Source of the DNA: Calonectria ilicicola
Taxonomy: Eukaryota > Ascomycota > Sordariomycetes > Hypocreales > Nectriaceae
Direction: 5' to 3'
Assembly: GCA_020809705.1 (NCBI GenBank)
Contig: CP085828.1
Span: 3,224,001-3,288,000 of the forward strand
DNA: 64,000 nt
The notes under the pieces are model-generated. The model did no database searches. It was not told the origin of the DNA and worked only from the letters and a program-made list of their open reading frames with translations. Positions within the stretch are counted from its first letter, which is position 1. The number at the start of each line of letters is the position of its first letter. The position numbers and the translations under genes are program-made. Shown here one piece after another: positions 45,786 to 56,559 of this stretch.

Positions 45786-47816
45786 ATGGAGTCGTCAAGG
45801 GGCCCCCCCAGGGTTAAGAACAAGGCCGCCGCGCCTATCCAGATCAGTGCCGAACAGCTCCTTCGAGAGGCCGTTGATCGCCAGGAAGTCGGCCTCCAGG
45901 CTCCCACCCAACGGTTCGCCGACCTTGAAGAGCTTCATGAATTCCAGGGCAGAAAGCGCAAGGAATTCGAGGACTATGTACGACGCAACCGAATCAACCT
46001 CAACAACTGGATGCGCTATGCGCAATGGGAACTGGAGCAGAAGGAATTCGAACGCGCCCGGTCCATCTTCGAACGCGCCCTCGATGTACACCCAAATTCA
46101 GTTCAGTTATGGGTACGATATATCGAGGCAGAGATGAAATCGAGAAACATCAATCATGCTCGAAATCTGCTCGACCGTGCCGTCACACGTCTTCCACGAA
46201 TCGACAAGATATGGTACAAATATGTCTACATGGAGGAGATGCTGGGAAATGTTCCCGGAACGCGACAAGTATTCGAACGTTGGATGCAGTGGCGTCCCGA
46301 TGAGGCGGCATGGAGCGCATACATCAAACTGGAAAAGCGATATGGCGAATTTGACCGAGCACGCGACATCTTCCGAACCTTTACAATGATCCACCCGGAA
46401 CCGCGTAACTGGATCAAGTGGGCTAAGTTTGAGGAGGAGTTTGGCACTAGTGATCTCGTGCGGGAGGTCTTTGGCACAGCGGTAGAAGCCTTGGGTGATG
46501 AGTTTGTCGATGAGAAGCTGTTCATCGCTTACGCCCGATTCGAGGCCAAGTTGAAGGAGTACGAGCGTGCCCGTGCCATTTACAAGTATGCTCTGGATCG
46601 CCTTCCGCGATCCAAGTCAATGATTCTGCACAAGGCGTATACAACATTTGAGAAGCAGTTTGGTGACAAGGACGGTGTTGAAGATGTTATTCTGTCTAAG
46701 AGGAGGGTGTACTATGAAGACTTGGTTCGTGAAAACCCAAAGAACTATGACGCCTGGTTTGACTATGCCAAGCTGGAGGAATCATCGCAAGATGTAGACC
46801 GGATCCGAGACGTCTACGAAAGAGCTGTTGCCCAAGTACCGCCAACACAGGAAAAACGTCATTGGCGACGATACATCTACCTATGGATCTTTTACGCTAT
46901 CTGGGAAGAAATGGAGGGCCGGGATATTGAACGCACACGGCAGATATACAACACCTGTCTCGGACTGATTCCCAACAACAAGTTTACGTTTGCCAAGGTC
47001 TGGCTCATGGCCTCGCAATTTGAGATCCGACAGGGCGAGCTCACTGCGGCACGAAAACTTTTGGGCCGTGCCATCGGGATGTGCCCTAAAGACAAGATCT
47101 TCAACGGGTACATTGACCTGGAGCGCAGATTGTTTGAGTTTGTGCGTTGCCGAACGCTGTATGAGAAGCATATTGAGTACAACCCGGCCAACTGCCAGAC
47201 ATGGATCAAGTTTGCGGAATTGGAGCGGGGTCTCGACGATCTAGACCGCACTCGGGCCATCTTCGAGCTTGCGGTCCAACAACCGCAGCTTGATATGCCA
47301 GAACTGCTGTGGAAGGCGTACATTGACTTTGAGGAGGAAGAAGGCGAGTATGAGAACACACGCGACTTGTACGAACGGCTGTTGGAGAAGACGGACCACG
47401 TCAAGGTCTGGATCAGCTACGCCCACTTTGAGATCAACATCCCTGAGGATGGGGAGGAAGAGGAGGAAGTGGAGGAGCAGCCAGTCAGTGACGAGGCCAA
47501 GGCTCGGGCACGCAAAGTGTTTGAGCGGGCACACAAGAGCATGCGCGACAAGGACCTCAAGGAGGAGTGCGTCTCGCTCCTCAATGCCTGGCTATCGTTT
47601 GAACGCACCCACGGAAGCGAGGCAGATATTGAGGCCGTGCAGAAACAGATGCCCCGCAAGACGAAGCGCCGGCGCCGTCTCGAGGACGACACCTGGGAGG
47701 AGTACACCGACTACATCTTCCCTGTCGACGACCAACAGGCCACCAGCCTGTCAAACGTCATGGCCCTGGCGCAAAAGTGGAAGCAGCAGACTGGCGGCGG
47801 CCTCTCGGGAGCCTGA
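45786..47816 (+). CDS. CLF1: Pre-mRNA splicing factor CLF1 / crooked-neck-like (Syf3)
   Basis: HAT-repeat scaffold of the Prp19-associated (NTC) spliceosome complex, needed for spliceosome activation. A single exon gives 676 residues, close to family length (about 690). After a short basic N-terminus it begins with the conserved [14 protein letters not shown] repeats follow one another with the paired pattern W-x-Y/F ... E-x2-RAR-x-[28 protein letters not shown], then blocks containing [37 protein letters not shown] and [11 protein letters not shown], and further copies to about residue 590. An acidic loop interrupts the late repeats ([11 protein letters not shown], about 555-565). The C-terminus carries a [22 protein letters not shown] segment. 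The start is the first ATG in the frame. The upstream extension to 45753 would need a GTG start. Confidence 0.97.
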   Translation: MESSRGPPRVKNKAAAPIQISAEQLLREAVDRQEVGLQAPTQRFADLEELHEFQGRKRKEFEDYVRRNRINLNNWMRYAQWELEQKEFERARSIFERALDVHPNSVQLWVRYIEAEMKSRNINHARNLLDRAVTRLPRIDKIWYKYVYMEEMLGNVPGTRQVFERWMQWRPDEAAWSAYIKLEKRYGEFDRARDIFRTFTMIHPEPRNWIKWAKFEEEFGTSDLVREVFGTAVEALGDEFVDEKLFIAYARFEAKLKEYERARAIYKYALDRLPRSKSMILHKAYTTFEKQFGDKDGVEDVILSKRRVYYEDLVRENPKNYDAWFDYAKLEESSQDVDRIRDVYERAVAQVPPTQEKRHWRRYIYLWIFYAIWEEMEGRDIERTRQIYNTCLGLIPNNKFTFAKVWLMASQFEIRQGELTAARKLLGRAIGMCPKDKIFNGYIDLERRLFEFVRCRTLYEKHIEYNPANCQTWIKFAELERGLDDLDRTRAIFELAVQQPQLDMPELLWKAYIDFEEEEGEYENTRDLYERLLEKTDHVKVWISYAHFEINIPEDGEEEEEVEEQPVSDEAKARARKVFERAHKSMRDKDLKEECVSLLNAWLSFERTHGSEADIEAVQKQMPRKTKRRRRLEDDTWEEYTDYIFPVDDQQATSLSNVMALAQKWKQQTGGGLSGA

Positions 47817-50103
47817 GCCCAAGACGGAGCGCTCCCCCGGTGCTGACGCACGCCGGGCCCCGATCCGTCCACACGCGCCCCGTTCCGCATCGCCCCGTAG
47901 CGCCCCGCCGCTCCGGTGGTTGCGTCCGTGTCGGTGTTGGTGTTTGGCGATGGTGTTTGGTGTTGGCGTTTGAGTGCGCGGCTCCGGGCGTCAGCGCCTA
48001 CACTCTGTCTGTTACACGCGCCCGAAGCTCCATCCTAGCTCTCTCTCGCCTCAGAAACATTGCGTCTGAGCCTCGCCTCGCATCGCATCGCCCTTGACCT
48101 CCCCTCATGGCGCCCCGCTTAAAAGGCCACGAGTTGGCCCGTTTCTGTTATACATACACACGCATACAATTTCTAGATATCCATGTAATCCAAGCGTATA
48201 CGCCAAACACAATACAATGAATGTTACGCCCGCCTCTCTGATTCCTCCTCTGATCCCCTCTCCCCTCTCCCCGCTCCGCACGCACCAGATGATGGACAGT
48301 CCTACCATGTTGTGTTTCCTCGCCCTGCACAGACTGCCATATTATTATCCTCCACATCCACATGCACATCCGCATCCGCGGCCCCCAGGATGAGCTCTCC
48401 GGCTCGCCAGCTGCTCCTGTTTCCTGTTGAGTGCATGCACATGCCGACCGCGGCCGCTGAGAGAGCTCAAACAAGATGCGCCCCGGGCGTTCGTAATGTG
48501 GGGGTGCCCAAGGGGACAAGTCCAGCCTTCGGGCCTGTTTGCAGCTGAGCTTGCTGCTCACACATGGCTAAACTCGCCCAGATCTGCCCCATGACATCAT
48601 GAGTTCCCCCTCCGCCCCCGGTGCTGACCGGGACGCAGGCTTGCCCAACCCGGAGAAGAAGAAGAAAAAAAAAACCAAGACAGACGCGGCCCAGATTTGG
48701 CCACACTCGCATCATTTAATTGCTTTTCCTGCTTGTCTAACACCTCGCCGGGCGTCTTCGGGGATGCATTCCGTGATCCAGACAAGATGCTTCCAAAGAA
48801 GGGGGGTCCCTTGCCTGCACAACAGAAGAAGCAAAAAGAATCATCCCGCTTGCCATGTATGATGCTTACTTTTTTTTTCCCAACCTGTTTCAACCCCTCC
48901 TCCCAAGGGGGGTTCTAGGCCTTGGATCTACGATGCATGCATACATCGTACATTACATGTGCAGGATACACAAATTGCCAACGCATCACCTTGGGGAACA
49001 CGGAACTTGTTTTGCAACAGTCGCGGATATCATTACATGTCGTCGTGATTCATTGGGTACCTTATATCTAACCTAGGCTTAGATCCGGAATGAAAACAAA
49101 AGCAAAAGTAAACAAAACGTCAGTAAACAAAAGTACCAAGGGATAACAGACGAAGCCCATCCCTGTCAGCCATCCCGCCCAACAATACACGCAAGCGTTG
49201 CATTTCCACGCAATTGTCAACTTTGGCCATGCTTTGCCTTGGTCCTGTTTCAAGACCCCTTCCCCGTCCTGTCGCAGCCGTTCCCCCACTCAATCGAGTT
49301 GCTCGATCCACACGCCCATCATCCTAGAGCCGTGCTTCCCGGATCCTGGTACGCCACGTTTGCGCCCTCATCGTTGTGCATGCCAAACAATCCAGTTTGG
49401 CCCTATCGTCTTCCTTGCTACTCACACACCACCCATGTCCACCTCCTGATTTTAGATACCGGCTCGCACTCTCACCACGCCCTCCTTGCCGAATAGCTCC
49501 ACTCACACTCGTTGTGAATCTCATCTGCACGAATCGGCCCATGTTGCAAGCCATCAAGCTGTACTACACCGGTGCCGGCCTCCCGGGAGTATGGGTTTGA
49601 CAGCTTCGTGGCTATGATCACCGCTCCTAGTGGACGTGGTGCCTTGGTTGGTTGGTTCAGCGTCGACGATGGTCTAGTCATGATCCACAATTAGTTTCAA
49701 TCTTGATACACATGTTAATCGTAATGGGATGAAAAAATAGGAAGAAAACAAAGCGTCTGTGCTCTTTCTATCTGAGAGGGGGTTCAGAACCAAGCCATCC
49801 CATGCAGCAACACACCGAGTCCCCCTTCGTCATCAGTATCTTGACCAACAAGGCTCTGTCTTAATCTTATTGTCCTCCTATCAACACCCGACAGAGGTGG
49901 CGAAAGGGGGGCCAGTAGCTCAGAAGCCAATGTCATAACATCACTAGTCGTGAAATGCAAATAACAAATGTTGGTGCATTCTGTAGCGAACAAGGTGGGG
50001 CAAGGACAATTAGCCCCGAGCAAGAGCAGGAAGCTGTGGAACGAGATGCGGCTCAAGTCTCGAAATGACTGAATGATGCGCAATAATTCTCCCAGTCAAG
50101 AAA
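47817..50103. other. Convergent 3' flanks of CLF1 and the RS-rich protein gene
   Basis: 2.3 kb between facing stop codons. The part just past CLF1 (47820-47970) is GC-rich, and the rest is mixed with several A/T runs. Open frames are short and overlapping. No gene, tRNA or other RNA was recognised. Confidence 0.5.
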
Positions 50104-52188
50104 TCATCTGCCTCCATATGGTGGATTGGGCAATGGGCCACCGTCACCATAGGAATAGCCTCCCCGGTAGTAGCCCGGGTCAGATTCATCGCCAGAGTCG
50201 TATCCGTCATCGCTCAGTGGTGGTGCTCGAGATGACGGTGCCCAGCTATCTGCCCGTCTTGTTCCATTGGTGGACGGAGACTGCCGTTGGCGTCTCTGGA
50301 GACGTTTCTCATGTCGACGCATCTTCTCTTCCTTGAACTCCTTACGCTCATGCGTCAAATTCTTGGCCTCCTTTAGCTCTTTAATGGCCCCCTTAACCCC
50401 CAAAGCTGCGATTCCAACCGAAGCAGCATCTTGTAAGATGGCCTTGGTTTTCATCTGCTTAGCCTTGGATGGACTGAGGCGCCCTTCCTTAACAGCTTCC
50501 TGTCTTGCTCTCCTCTTTTCCAAACTCTCGTAGACTTCATGTGCTGCATGGATGGTGGCTACGGTCGCAAGACCAGTTGTGATAATTTGCTTACCTTTCA
50601 TTTTCTTTGCCCGTCTCTCATCCTCTGAAGAGTCTCCCAGGTCAGATTCAGAAGTGTATTCCGATCGACCACCCCTCCGGCTAGATCGGTCTCCATGCTT
50701 GCTTCGGTAGGATCGCTCGTCGTCATAGTAGTCTCGTCCATTTCCTTGTCGACGGTCATCTTCGTAGTCGTCATACCGACGAGAGCGGTGAGAGCCACGA
50801 TCGCTGTAGTCATCCTGATCACGACGGCGGCTATCGTCGTCATTTGGGCTGCCGATTCCAAGCTTAGCCAGGCTGTTTCTGGCCTTGTCTACAACACTTC
50901 GGCTTCGGCTTCGTTGGCGACGGCGGTCAGGGGAACGGCTGTACGAGTCGTCTCTGCCCCTACGGCTTCGGCTGCGGCTGCGGGATCGTGAGTGATTCAG
51001 CGCCTTCTTAGCACCGAGAGCGCCCAGTCCAGCGCTCGCAAGAGCTGCGAGACCACTGACGCCGCTGCTGCCGCCGCCGCCGCTTCGGGACTTGGATCGA
51101 GCCCTCGATCGCGAGCGGCTACGACCAGTTACCTTGTCCTCCTCAATATCGTTCCGAGATCCATTGATAAGACGGTTTCCAACCAGGCCGCCAATGACTG
51201 ACTCGGCTAATCCAAGCTTGCCACCCTTGTTATCGGTAGTAGCATCGACGGTGGCAGCACCAGCTGCCGCAGTAAGGATTCGCTTCGTCTTTTCACCCTT
51301 CCAACCACCAGGCTCTTTGGCAACGCGGAAAGCCTCGGTGGCACCAGCGAGTAGGGAGGCCATTGCAGCTTTCTGGATCTTGTTGGCTCCGCTTCGAGAG
51401 TGAGAGCGTGTGCTTGAAGGGCTACCTCCCCGGCGGCTCCTAGTATCAGATCGATGATCTTCACCACTGGTGAGGGTCTTAACGGCAGCACCCAGGCCAG
51501 TTGCAGCGAGGGCGCTTTCCAGGAAATTCTTGTGGCCCTTTCGTTCTTTAGGGCCTTCATCCTCATCTGAGTAGTACCCAGCATAGCCATCACGGCCGCG
51601 GTGTAGAATGTAGTTGGCCTTTTGATCCTTCTTGGCCTGCTGCTTGGTATAGAACTCAGCACCTTGGTAGGCAGCCAGTGCACCAACACCAGCAAGAGCA
51701 ATCGAAGAAAGAGGGTTGCGCTGAACATCAGTGCCCTCTTCCTTGGCCTCGTGTCGATCAAAGAGCTCCTTTCCTCCAGCAAGCAGAGCAGCTCCAGCCA
51801 CGGCAGCAATGATCTTCTCCTGTTTGCTCATGCCGCGGGATTTAGACTTACGTTCTTCCCCATCGTAGTAAGTGCTGGGGCTCTTTCGGGAGCGGCGGTC
51901 ATAGTCACGATCGTAGCGTGGGTCATAGCCACGACGATGGTCGTATTCGTCTTCATAGTAGCCGTCTCGGTGCGGGCGGAGTTCACGGCCGGTGGGGGGA
52001 GGAAAGTCACGGCGAACCTCCTCGACCGACAGTTCGCTACCTTCGCGTCCGCGAGGAATAAGTTCCCGTTGAGAGTGCTTGGAGTAGGATTCCCGTGTAT
52101 CGCCATAGCGGGGATCACGTTCCTCCCTGCGTTCCTCTCGGACGTAGCGGCGGGAGTATTCCCGCTCGTACGGGTCGTAGTTTGCCAT
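50104..52188 (-). CDS. RS-rich, glycine/alanine-zipper protein (DUF3824-like)
   Basis: A single exon gives 694 residues. The N-terminal ~120 residues are highly charged with many Arg, Tyr and Asp (for example YDPYEREYSRRYVREE). There follow several short Gly/Ala-rich hydrophobic stretches of 15-20 residues: IIAAVAGAALLAGG, SSIALAGVGALAAY, SALAATGLGAAV, LTAAAGAATVDA and LAALASAGLGALGAKKAL. These alternate with Ser/Arg-rich segments (SRSRSRARSKSRS, RSRSRSRSRRGR). This alternation resembles fungal proteins annotated with DUF3824. I have no firm function. The zipper-like helices suggest membrane association or self-assembly, and the RS segments suggest phosphorylation or RNA-related interactions. 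The C-terminal part is a long charged helix (KEAKNLTHERKEFKEEKMRR), ending in a Gly/Tyr/Pro-rich tail. No signal peptide is evident. Confidence 0.85.
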   Translation of the reverse strand: MANYDPYEREYSRRYVREERREERDPRYGDTRESYSKHSQRELIPRGREGSELSVEEVRRDFPPPTGRELRPHRDGYYEDEYDHRRGYDPRYDRDYDRRSRKSPSTYYDGEERKSKSRGMSKQEKIIAAVAGAALLAGGKELFDRHEAKEEGTDVQRNPLSSIALAGVGALAAYQGAEFYTKQQAKKDQKANYILHRGRDGYAGYYSDEDEGPKERKGHKNFLESALAATGLGAAVKTLTSGEDHRSDTRSRRGGSPSSTRSHSRSGANKIQKAAMASLLAGATEAFRVAKEPGGWKGEKTKRILTAAAGAATVDATTDNKGGKLGLAESVIGGLVGNRLINGSRNDIEEDKVTGRSRSRSRARSKSRSGGGGSSGVSGLAALASAGLGALGAKKALNHSRSRSRSRSRRGRDDSYSRSPDRRRQRSRSRSVVDKARNSLAKLGIGSPNDDDSRRRDQDDYSDRGSHRSRRYDDYEDDRRQGNGRDYYDDERSYRSKHGDRSSRRGGRSEYTSESDLGDSSEDERRAKKMKGKQIITTGLATVATIHAAHEVYESLEKRRARQEAVKEGRLSPSKAKQMKTKAILQDAASVGIAALGVKGAIKELKEAKNLTHERKEFKEEKMRRHEKRLQRRQRQSPSTNGTRRADSWAPSSRAPPLSDDGYDSGDESDPGYYRGGYSYGDGGPLPNPPYGGR

Positions 52189-55100
52189 GGGGCAGGGCTG
52201 GGGTGGTAAAAAGTAGAGAGTTGTAAATTGATATGCGGCTAATATGTCGGAGTTGTGTCGCTCAGATAGAATTGGTCCTTAGGCTTGTCGCAGTCGTGGC
52301 GCAAGCAACTCTTTCTTTATCTGTAGTTGTCTCGAGTGTAAATGTAGTGATGATGAAAGAGAGTGAATCGATGGGGGGGGGAGAAGCTGCAGAAGAAGAG
52401 AAACAGAGCAGGGTCTAGGAAATGGCGTCGCAGAGTGGGCAGTGGCTAGTAGTGGGCTGAGTGGGAAAAGATGGGAATGGGCATCAAGAGATGTGCGCAT
52501 GGAAATGGAAGGCAGCAACCCAGGCGGCCCCTTCCCTGCTAGTTCGAGCGCTCAAAGTACTGTGTCATTGGCACCCTTGCACGGCATTCGCATTTGGGAT
52601 GAAAGATACCTCGCCTCGTGCTGCGTGCTGCATACTGTTGGTTTGTACCGCCGGCTCAAGCCATCCGGCGGGACCCAACGACGTAATAGCGAGCGAGTGA
52701 GGGGCAAAAGTCGACAGCACTGACGCTATCGATGTGCGATGGGGCGCGACGCGACAAGGGTCAGCATGTCAGTTGGCTGGGCATTCTCACAACTAACTGG
52801 CTTCCATCGCCTGTTTGCAGGTTTTTGGGGCGCTTCTGGTTCTTCATTCCCACTTTGTTTACCTCCCTGTTGGAAGTCAAACCCATTACCCAACTGCTGT
52901 TCGTATACGTTCGATGCATGTTGGTCACCTTTCAAACCACGACTGCGCCACACCTGGCCTATCTCCAGACCTCTCTCAAGCTGTCGGGAACCCCGAGCAT
53001 ATGTTTTGCCCACCTTCGTCACGTTGTGAGTGAACCCTTGCCCAGTGGCCAGGCGGCCAACACGGCCTTTAGCAGAGTCATCTGGGCACCCACGCACGCA
53101 GGTTTTCCTTTTCAGCATGTTCTAGAATCGCTGAGGTGAGAAGAAAGAAATGAAAGCAAAAAAGTTTTTCATGACACGGAAGAGCCTCCCCGGAGCTTTG
53201 TCCGCCTTGTGGCGTGCACGTAGCCCAACCCATAGGTAGGCAGGCATCCACAACTTCCAAGGCGGAGGAGACCCGTGAGGTTAACTCTTCTCCCGCTCTG
53301 GACCCTGTTTGCAAGGGGCGGAAAATTCAGAATAGGTGGGCCGTTTCCTTGAGTACCTCCAAGTATTGTACAGTGTAATCCTTGAAAGATTGTACGCCCT
53401 CTACCTTTTCCGACCACTATTCAGCCAAATTATGAATGAATAAATAAATAATTTAGACATAAATTTTGTATTATTTATTTATTCCTCTCTTTCTCTCACT
53501 ATCAAATCAATATTTTAAGGCAGTTAAGTTCTGTACTGCTGAAAATGAAGAAGTCACGAGGATACAATGTTTCAAGGGGTGTGTTGTACGCAAGATGTAG
53601 TGCTTCTTCTAGTGGATGTGACAGTGATGAGTTGGCCAGCAGCCACGGTTTAGCGTCCTTTTCCCGTGTTATGGTGCAGGTTCCCGTCGGTGATTCCATC
53701 GCATCTCGCTTCAATGCATGAGGCTCTGTTGCACGTTCCACAGCTATGTCATTGGGTCCGTCATGCTTTGTCATTTTCAACCTCCACATATGCCCAATGA
53801 GCCAGCCCGACAAAAGAAATGAAGGTTTATTTTTTCCAAGGCCCAAGTCGCATGAGTATACGGGCTCCCCAGCAGAATTTCCCCAGTGAGCTAGCCTAGA
53901 ATGTTTGCGATATTACACTGTTTTGAACTGGTGGTGTTGAAGGAACGCGGAGGTGGGTGAGGCCTCTTCCAAGACCTCTGCGTCACCATCTCGTTCCCAA
54001 AAGGCAGCATTTCATTCGGCCGATCTTTTACAGAAACCCCGTGTGACCTAATACAGCATAGGCAAAATTCCCTCCCCAAAGCTGTCTGAGGGTGATAGAT
54101 CACGCAGAAATTCTCTCTCTTTTTCCAATTCTCACACTGCTGACCCCAGTCCATGACCCTAGCGCAAATCCAACAAATGACCAGCCTCAGCCACACCATG
54201 CCTCTTCGCCCAAGACATGGGAGTCATCAGCCCCGGTCAGCCACTCTGGGGCACCAGCCCATGCTCACCCCGCCCGGTGACGTCTCTTAGGCTATGATGT
54301 CACCACCAACACCCCGCGGATTGGATTGTTCGCTCAACTTCAACCCCTCGGTTCAGGGCCCTGCTTCCCAGGGGCCACTCGGGCAGTTCGGCGACTGCCA
54401 CGCCACGTTTCGAGGCCACTGCCCTTGCGAAATGACTTGCAGGTAGCATCTTTCTAATTTGAAGCAAATCTTAATACTGTTCCCGCCTTGCGTTCCTGGC
54501 CGTAGTACCAGGTTTCGGCTCTAGTCTCATTAATTATCATAGTGCAACAATTTCACCAACCACCTGTCTGTATTTGGGGCTCAGTTCCTTGGTTCCTGAC
54601 ACCCGAAATACACGTCGCATATTCCTTGTCAAACTTTGATTTTGTCTATCTAATTTTTCGCTACCAACATTTGTCCCCTGAATTTAAAGATTTAACAAAT
54701 GGTTCCTAGCAATGAGGCCGTGTCTTGCCTTGCATTAAAGCCTGGTTCCTTTTTTCTGAATATCCCATGGCTATTATATCAGAGAGGTCTTTGGCGTAAT
54801 AGGTGGTGCAGGATGTGAATTGAACAGAATGTATTCCTGTTACATTTGGGATAGACGTGCCATGACATGGGAGGATGTAGCCCATCATACTCTTTGGCTG
54901 TGTTCACTTCTTGGTCGATCAGCACAGGGGAAAAAAGAAAGAAAAAAAAAGGGAAAATAGAAACCAACTTATTAAACCCACCATCAAATATCCCGAAAGA
55001 GTATGCCTAAGTAGACAATTGATATGACTAATGCGCATGTGGCTGTAAATTTCCCAAAAACTACCCTACATGAATTTTTTTTCAACTCGACCCCGCCATG

Positions 55101-56559
55101 AATACCCCGCAACGCCATGAGTGCGGCTTCGAGCCCTCATGATAAGATGTCTCCACTAAATGACCACATGTGTGTCCGCTAAGCCCCTCCTCACCGGGTG
55201 CAAAACTTCTGCCGCTGCACAAACCAGCCTTTACACTCGGGCACGTCCATTGACTCGCCGAAGCACCGATTCCACTAAGCCCACAAACATGATGGGCTAA
55301 GATTGGCTTTAGCGAGCCCTAATGAGAAATAGCCAGGAGCTTTTCCATTCTTGTTATCCAACACCAGACCAGGGCCTGAACGACAAGCGTACTTTTGTTC
55401 GACTTTTTTTAATTATTTTCCCCCGTAAAACCTATCGTACAGTGCAAACGATGAAAACCATTCAATAGAATAACCCCATAAGTTAGTTTGTGGAGAGTCC
55501 CGTCTAACATCAAAAAAAAAAAAAATCCATGTAAAGCAAACCACCCATAAAACCCCTCTGAAATGCAGTCCAAGAAATCAGAATCCATGCCCGTGACTCA
55601 ATAACATGCATGTGCTTTTTTTTGTTTTCGTCCCTGTCTTTTTTTTTCTTTTCTTTCTGTCTCTTCCTCCGCTGTTTCCCAATCTTCACCCTCCTTGCAC
55701 AGGACAAGTGCAGGCACTGGTGTGAGAATACTTTTCCCTTCAGTGGCTCGACTGGGACCCTGATCTAGAGGTCCTGCCACAAGACTCCTGAAATTGGGCC
55801 TAATGACCTTCTTATATGAAGTAAAAGAAAAAAAAATCGCACGTGTTTCCAACAGGGCGTCAGCGGGGACTCAATGCCTTGCCATATGTTGCCCATATTC
55901 CGCCCTGAAAAAGCCAATATGTCAAATTTGAGCCAACCATATCCCTCAAGCCCACCAATCAGCTCGGATGAGCTGCTCATCTCCTCTCTTTGCAAGACCA
56001 GGATAAGGAAGGATATCGCCGTAGATGGGTATTCATCGCCAACCTTGCTTTCTCTTCATGCTTCGCCCCTTTTACTTTTCATTCACCTGGCAGACACACT
56101 GCGATCCACTGCATGTCCAGGTTTTTCCTGTTTGACACGGATAACTCCATTTCCGCCCCCCGATCCCCAATGCCCCGAATTCAAATCAATGTCGTAGTTC
56201 TGGTCCATGGGTGCCTTCAACATAGTGTGCACATTCCGAGTGCAGAAACCCTCAAATTCCCATACATTCATTCCCTTGAAAAATCGTGAACCGAGAAATG
56301 CGTCCGCAACTGATACAACGCCGTCGCTCATGGCGTTATCATAGCTGGGGTCGCGCCGTGCACTGAAAACCATATGAACCAAATCCGAGACGTAAAGAAA
56401 AGAAACCTCCAAGACCACGTCTAAATAAGACGATGAAATGTTCTTGTTCATGGAGAGGGTATATGCCTGCTGTCCATAGACGGCACGCCCTAACATAGAA
56501 CATGCACCTGATCAAGCCTCACCGTGATAAGGTGCCACCGTTGTTCCTGAACAACTTGC
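52189..56559. other. 4.4 kb stretch upstream of the RS-rich protein gene
   Basis: It lies between the 5' side of the RS-rich protein gene and the 3' end of the La-motif protein gene, both on the minus strand. It contains a 15 bp perfect inverted repeat at 53438-53484 within an AT-rich patch. The longest frames (for example minus 56083-56496, 137 codons) show no recognisable domain and lie where the La-motif gene's 3' UTR is expected. No gene is supportable. Confidence 0.45.
53438..53484. repeat. Perfect 15 bp AT-rich inverted repeat (potential hairpin/cruciform)
   Basis: The left arm GAATAAATAAATAAT (53438-53452) is the exact reverse complement of the right arm ATTATTTATTTATTC (53470-53484), separated by a 17 nt AT-rich spacer. 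A C/T-rich run follows (53484-53500). It lies 1.25 kb upstream of the RS-rich protein start, with no recognised gene on either side. Confidence 0.85.

Noticed and set aside
56083..56496. 137-codon minus-strand frame just downstream of the La-motif gene
   Set aside because: It lies where the 3' UTR is expected, has no recognisable motif and no clear splice partners. It could be revisited with transcript data.
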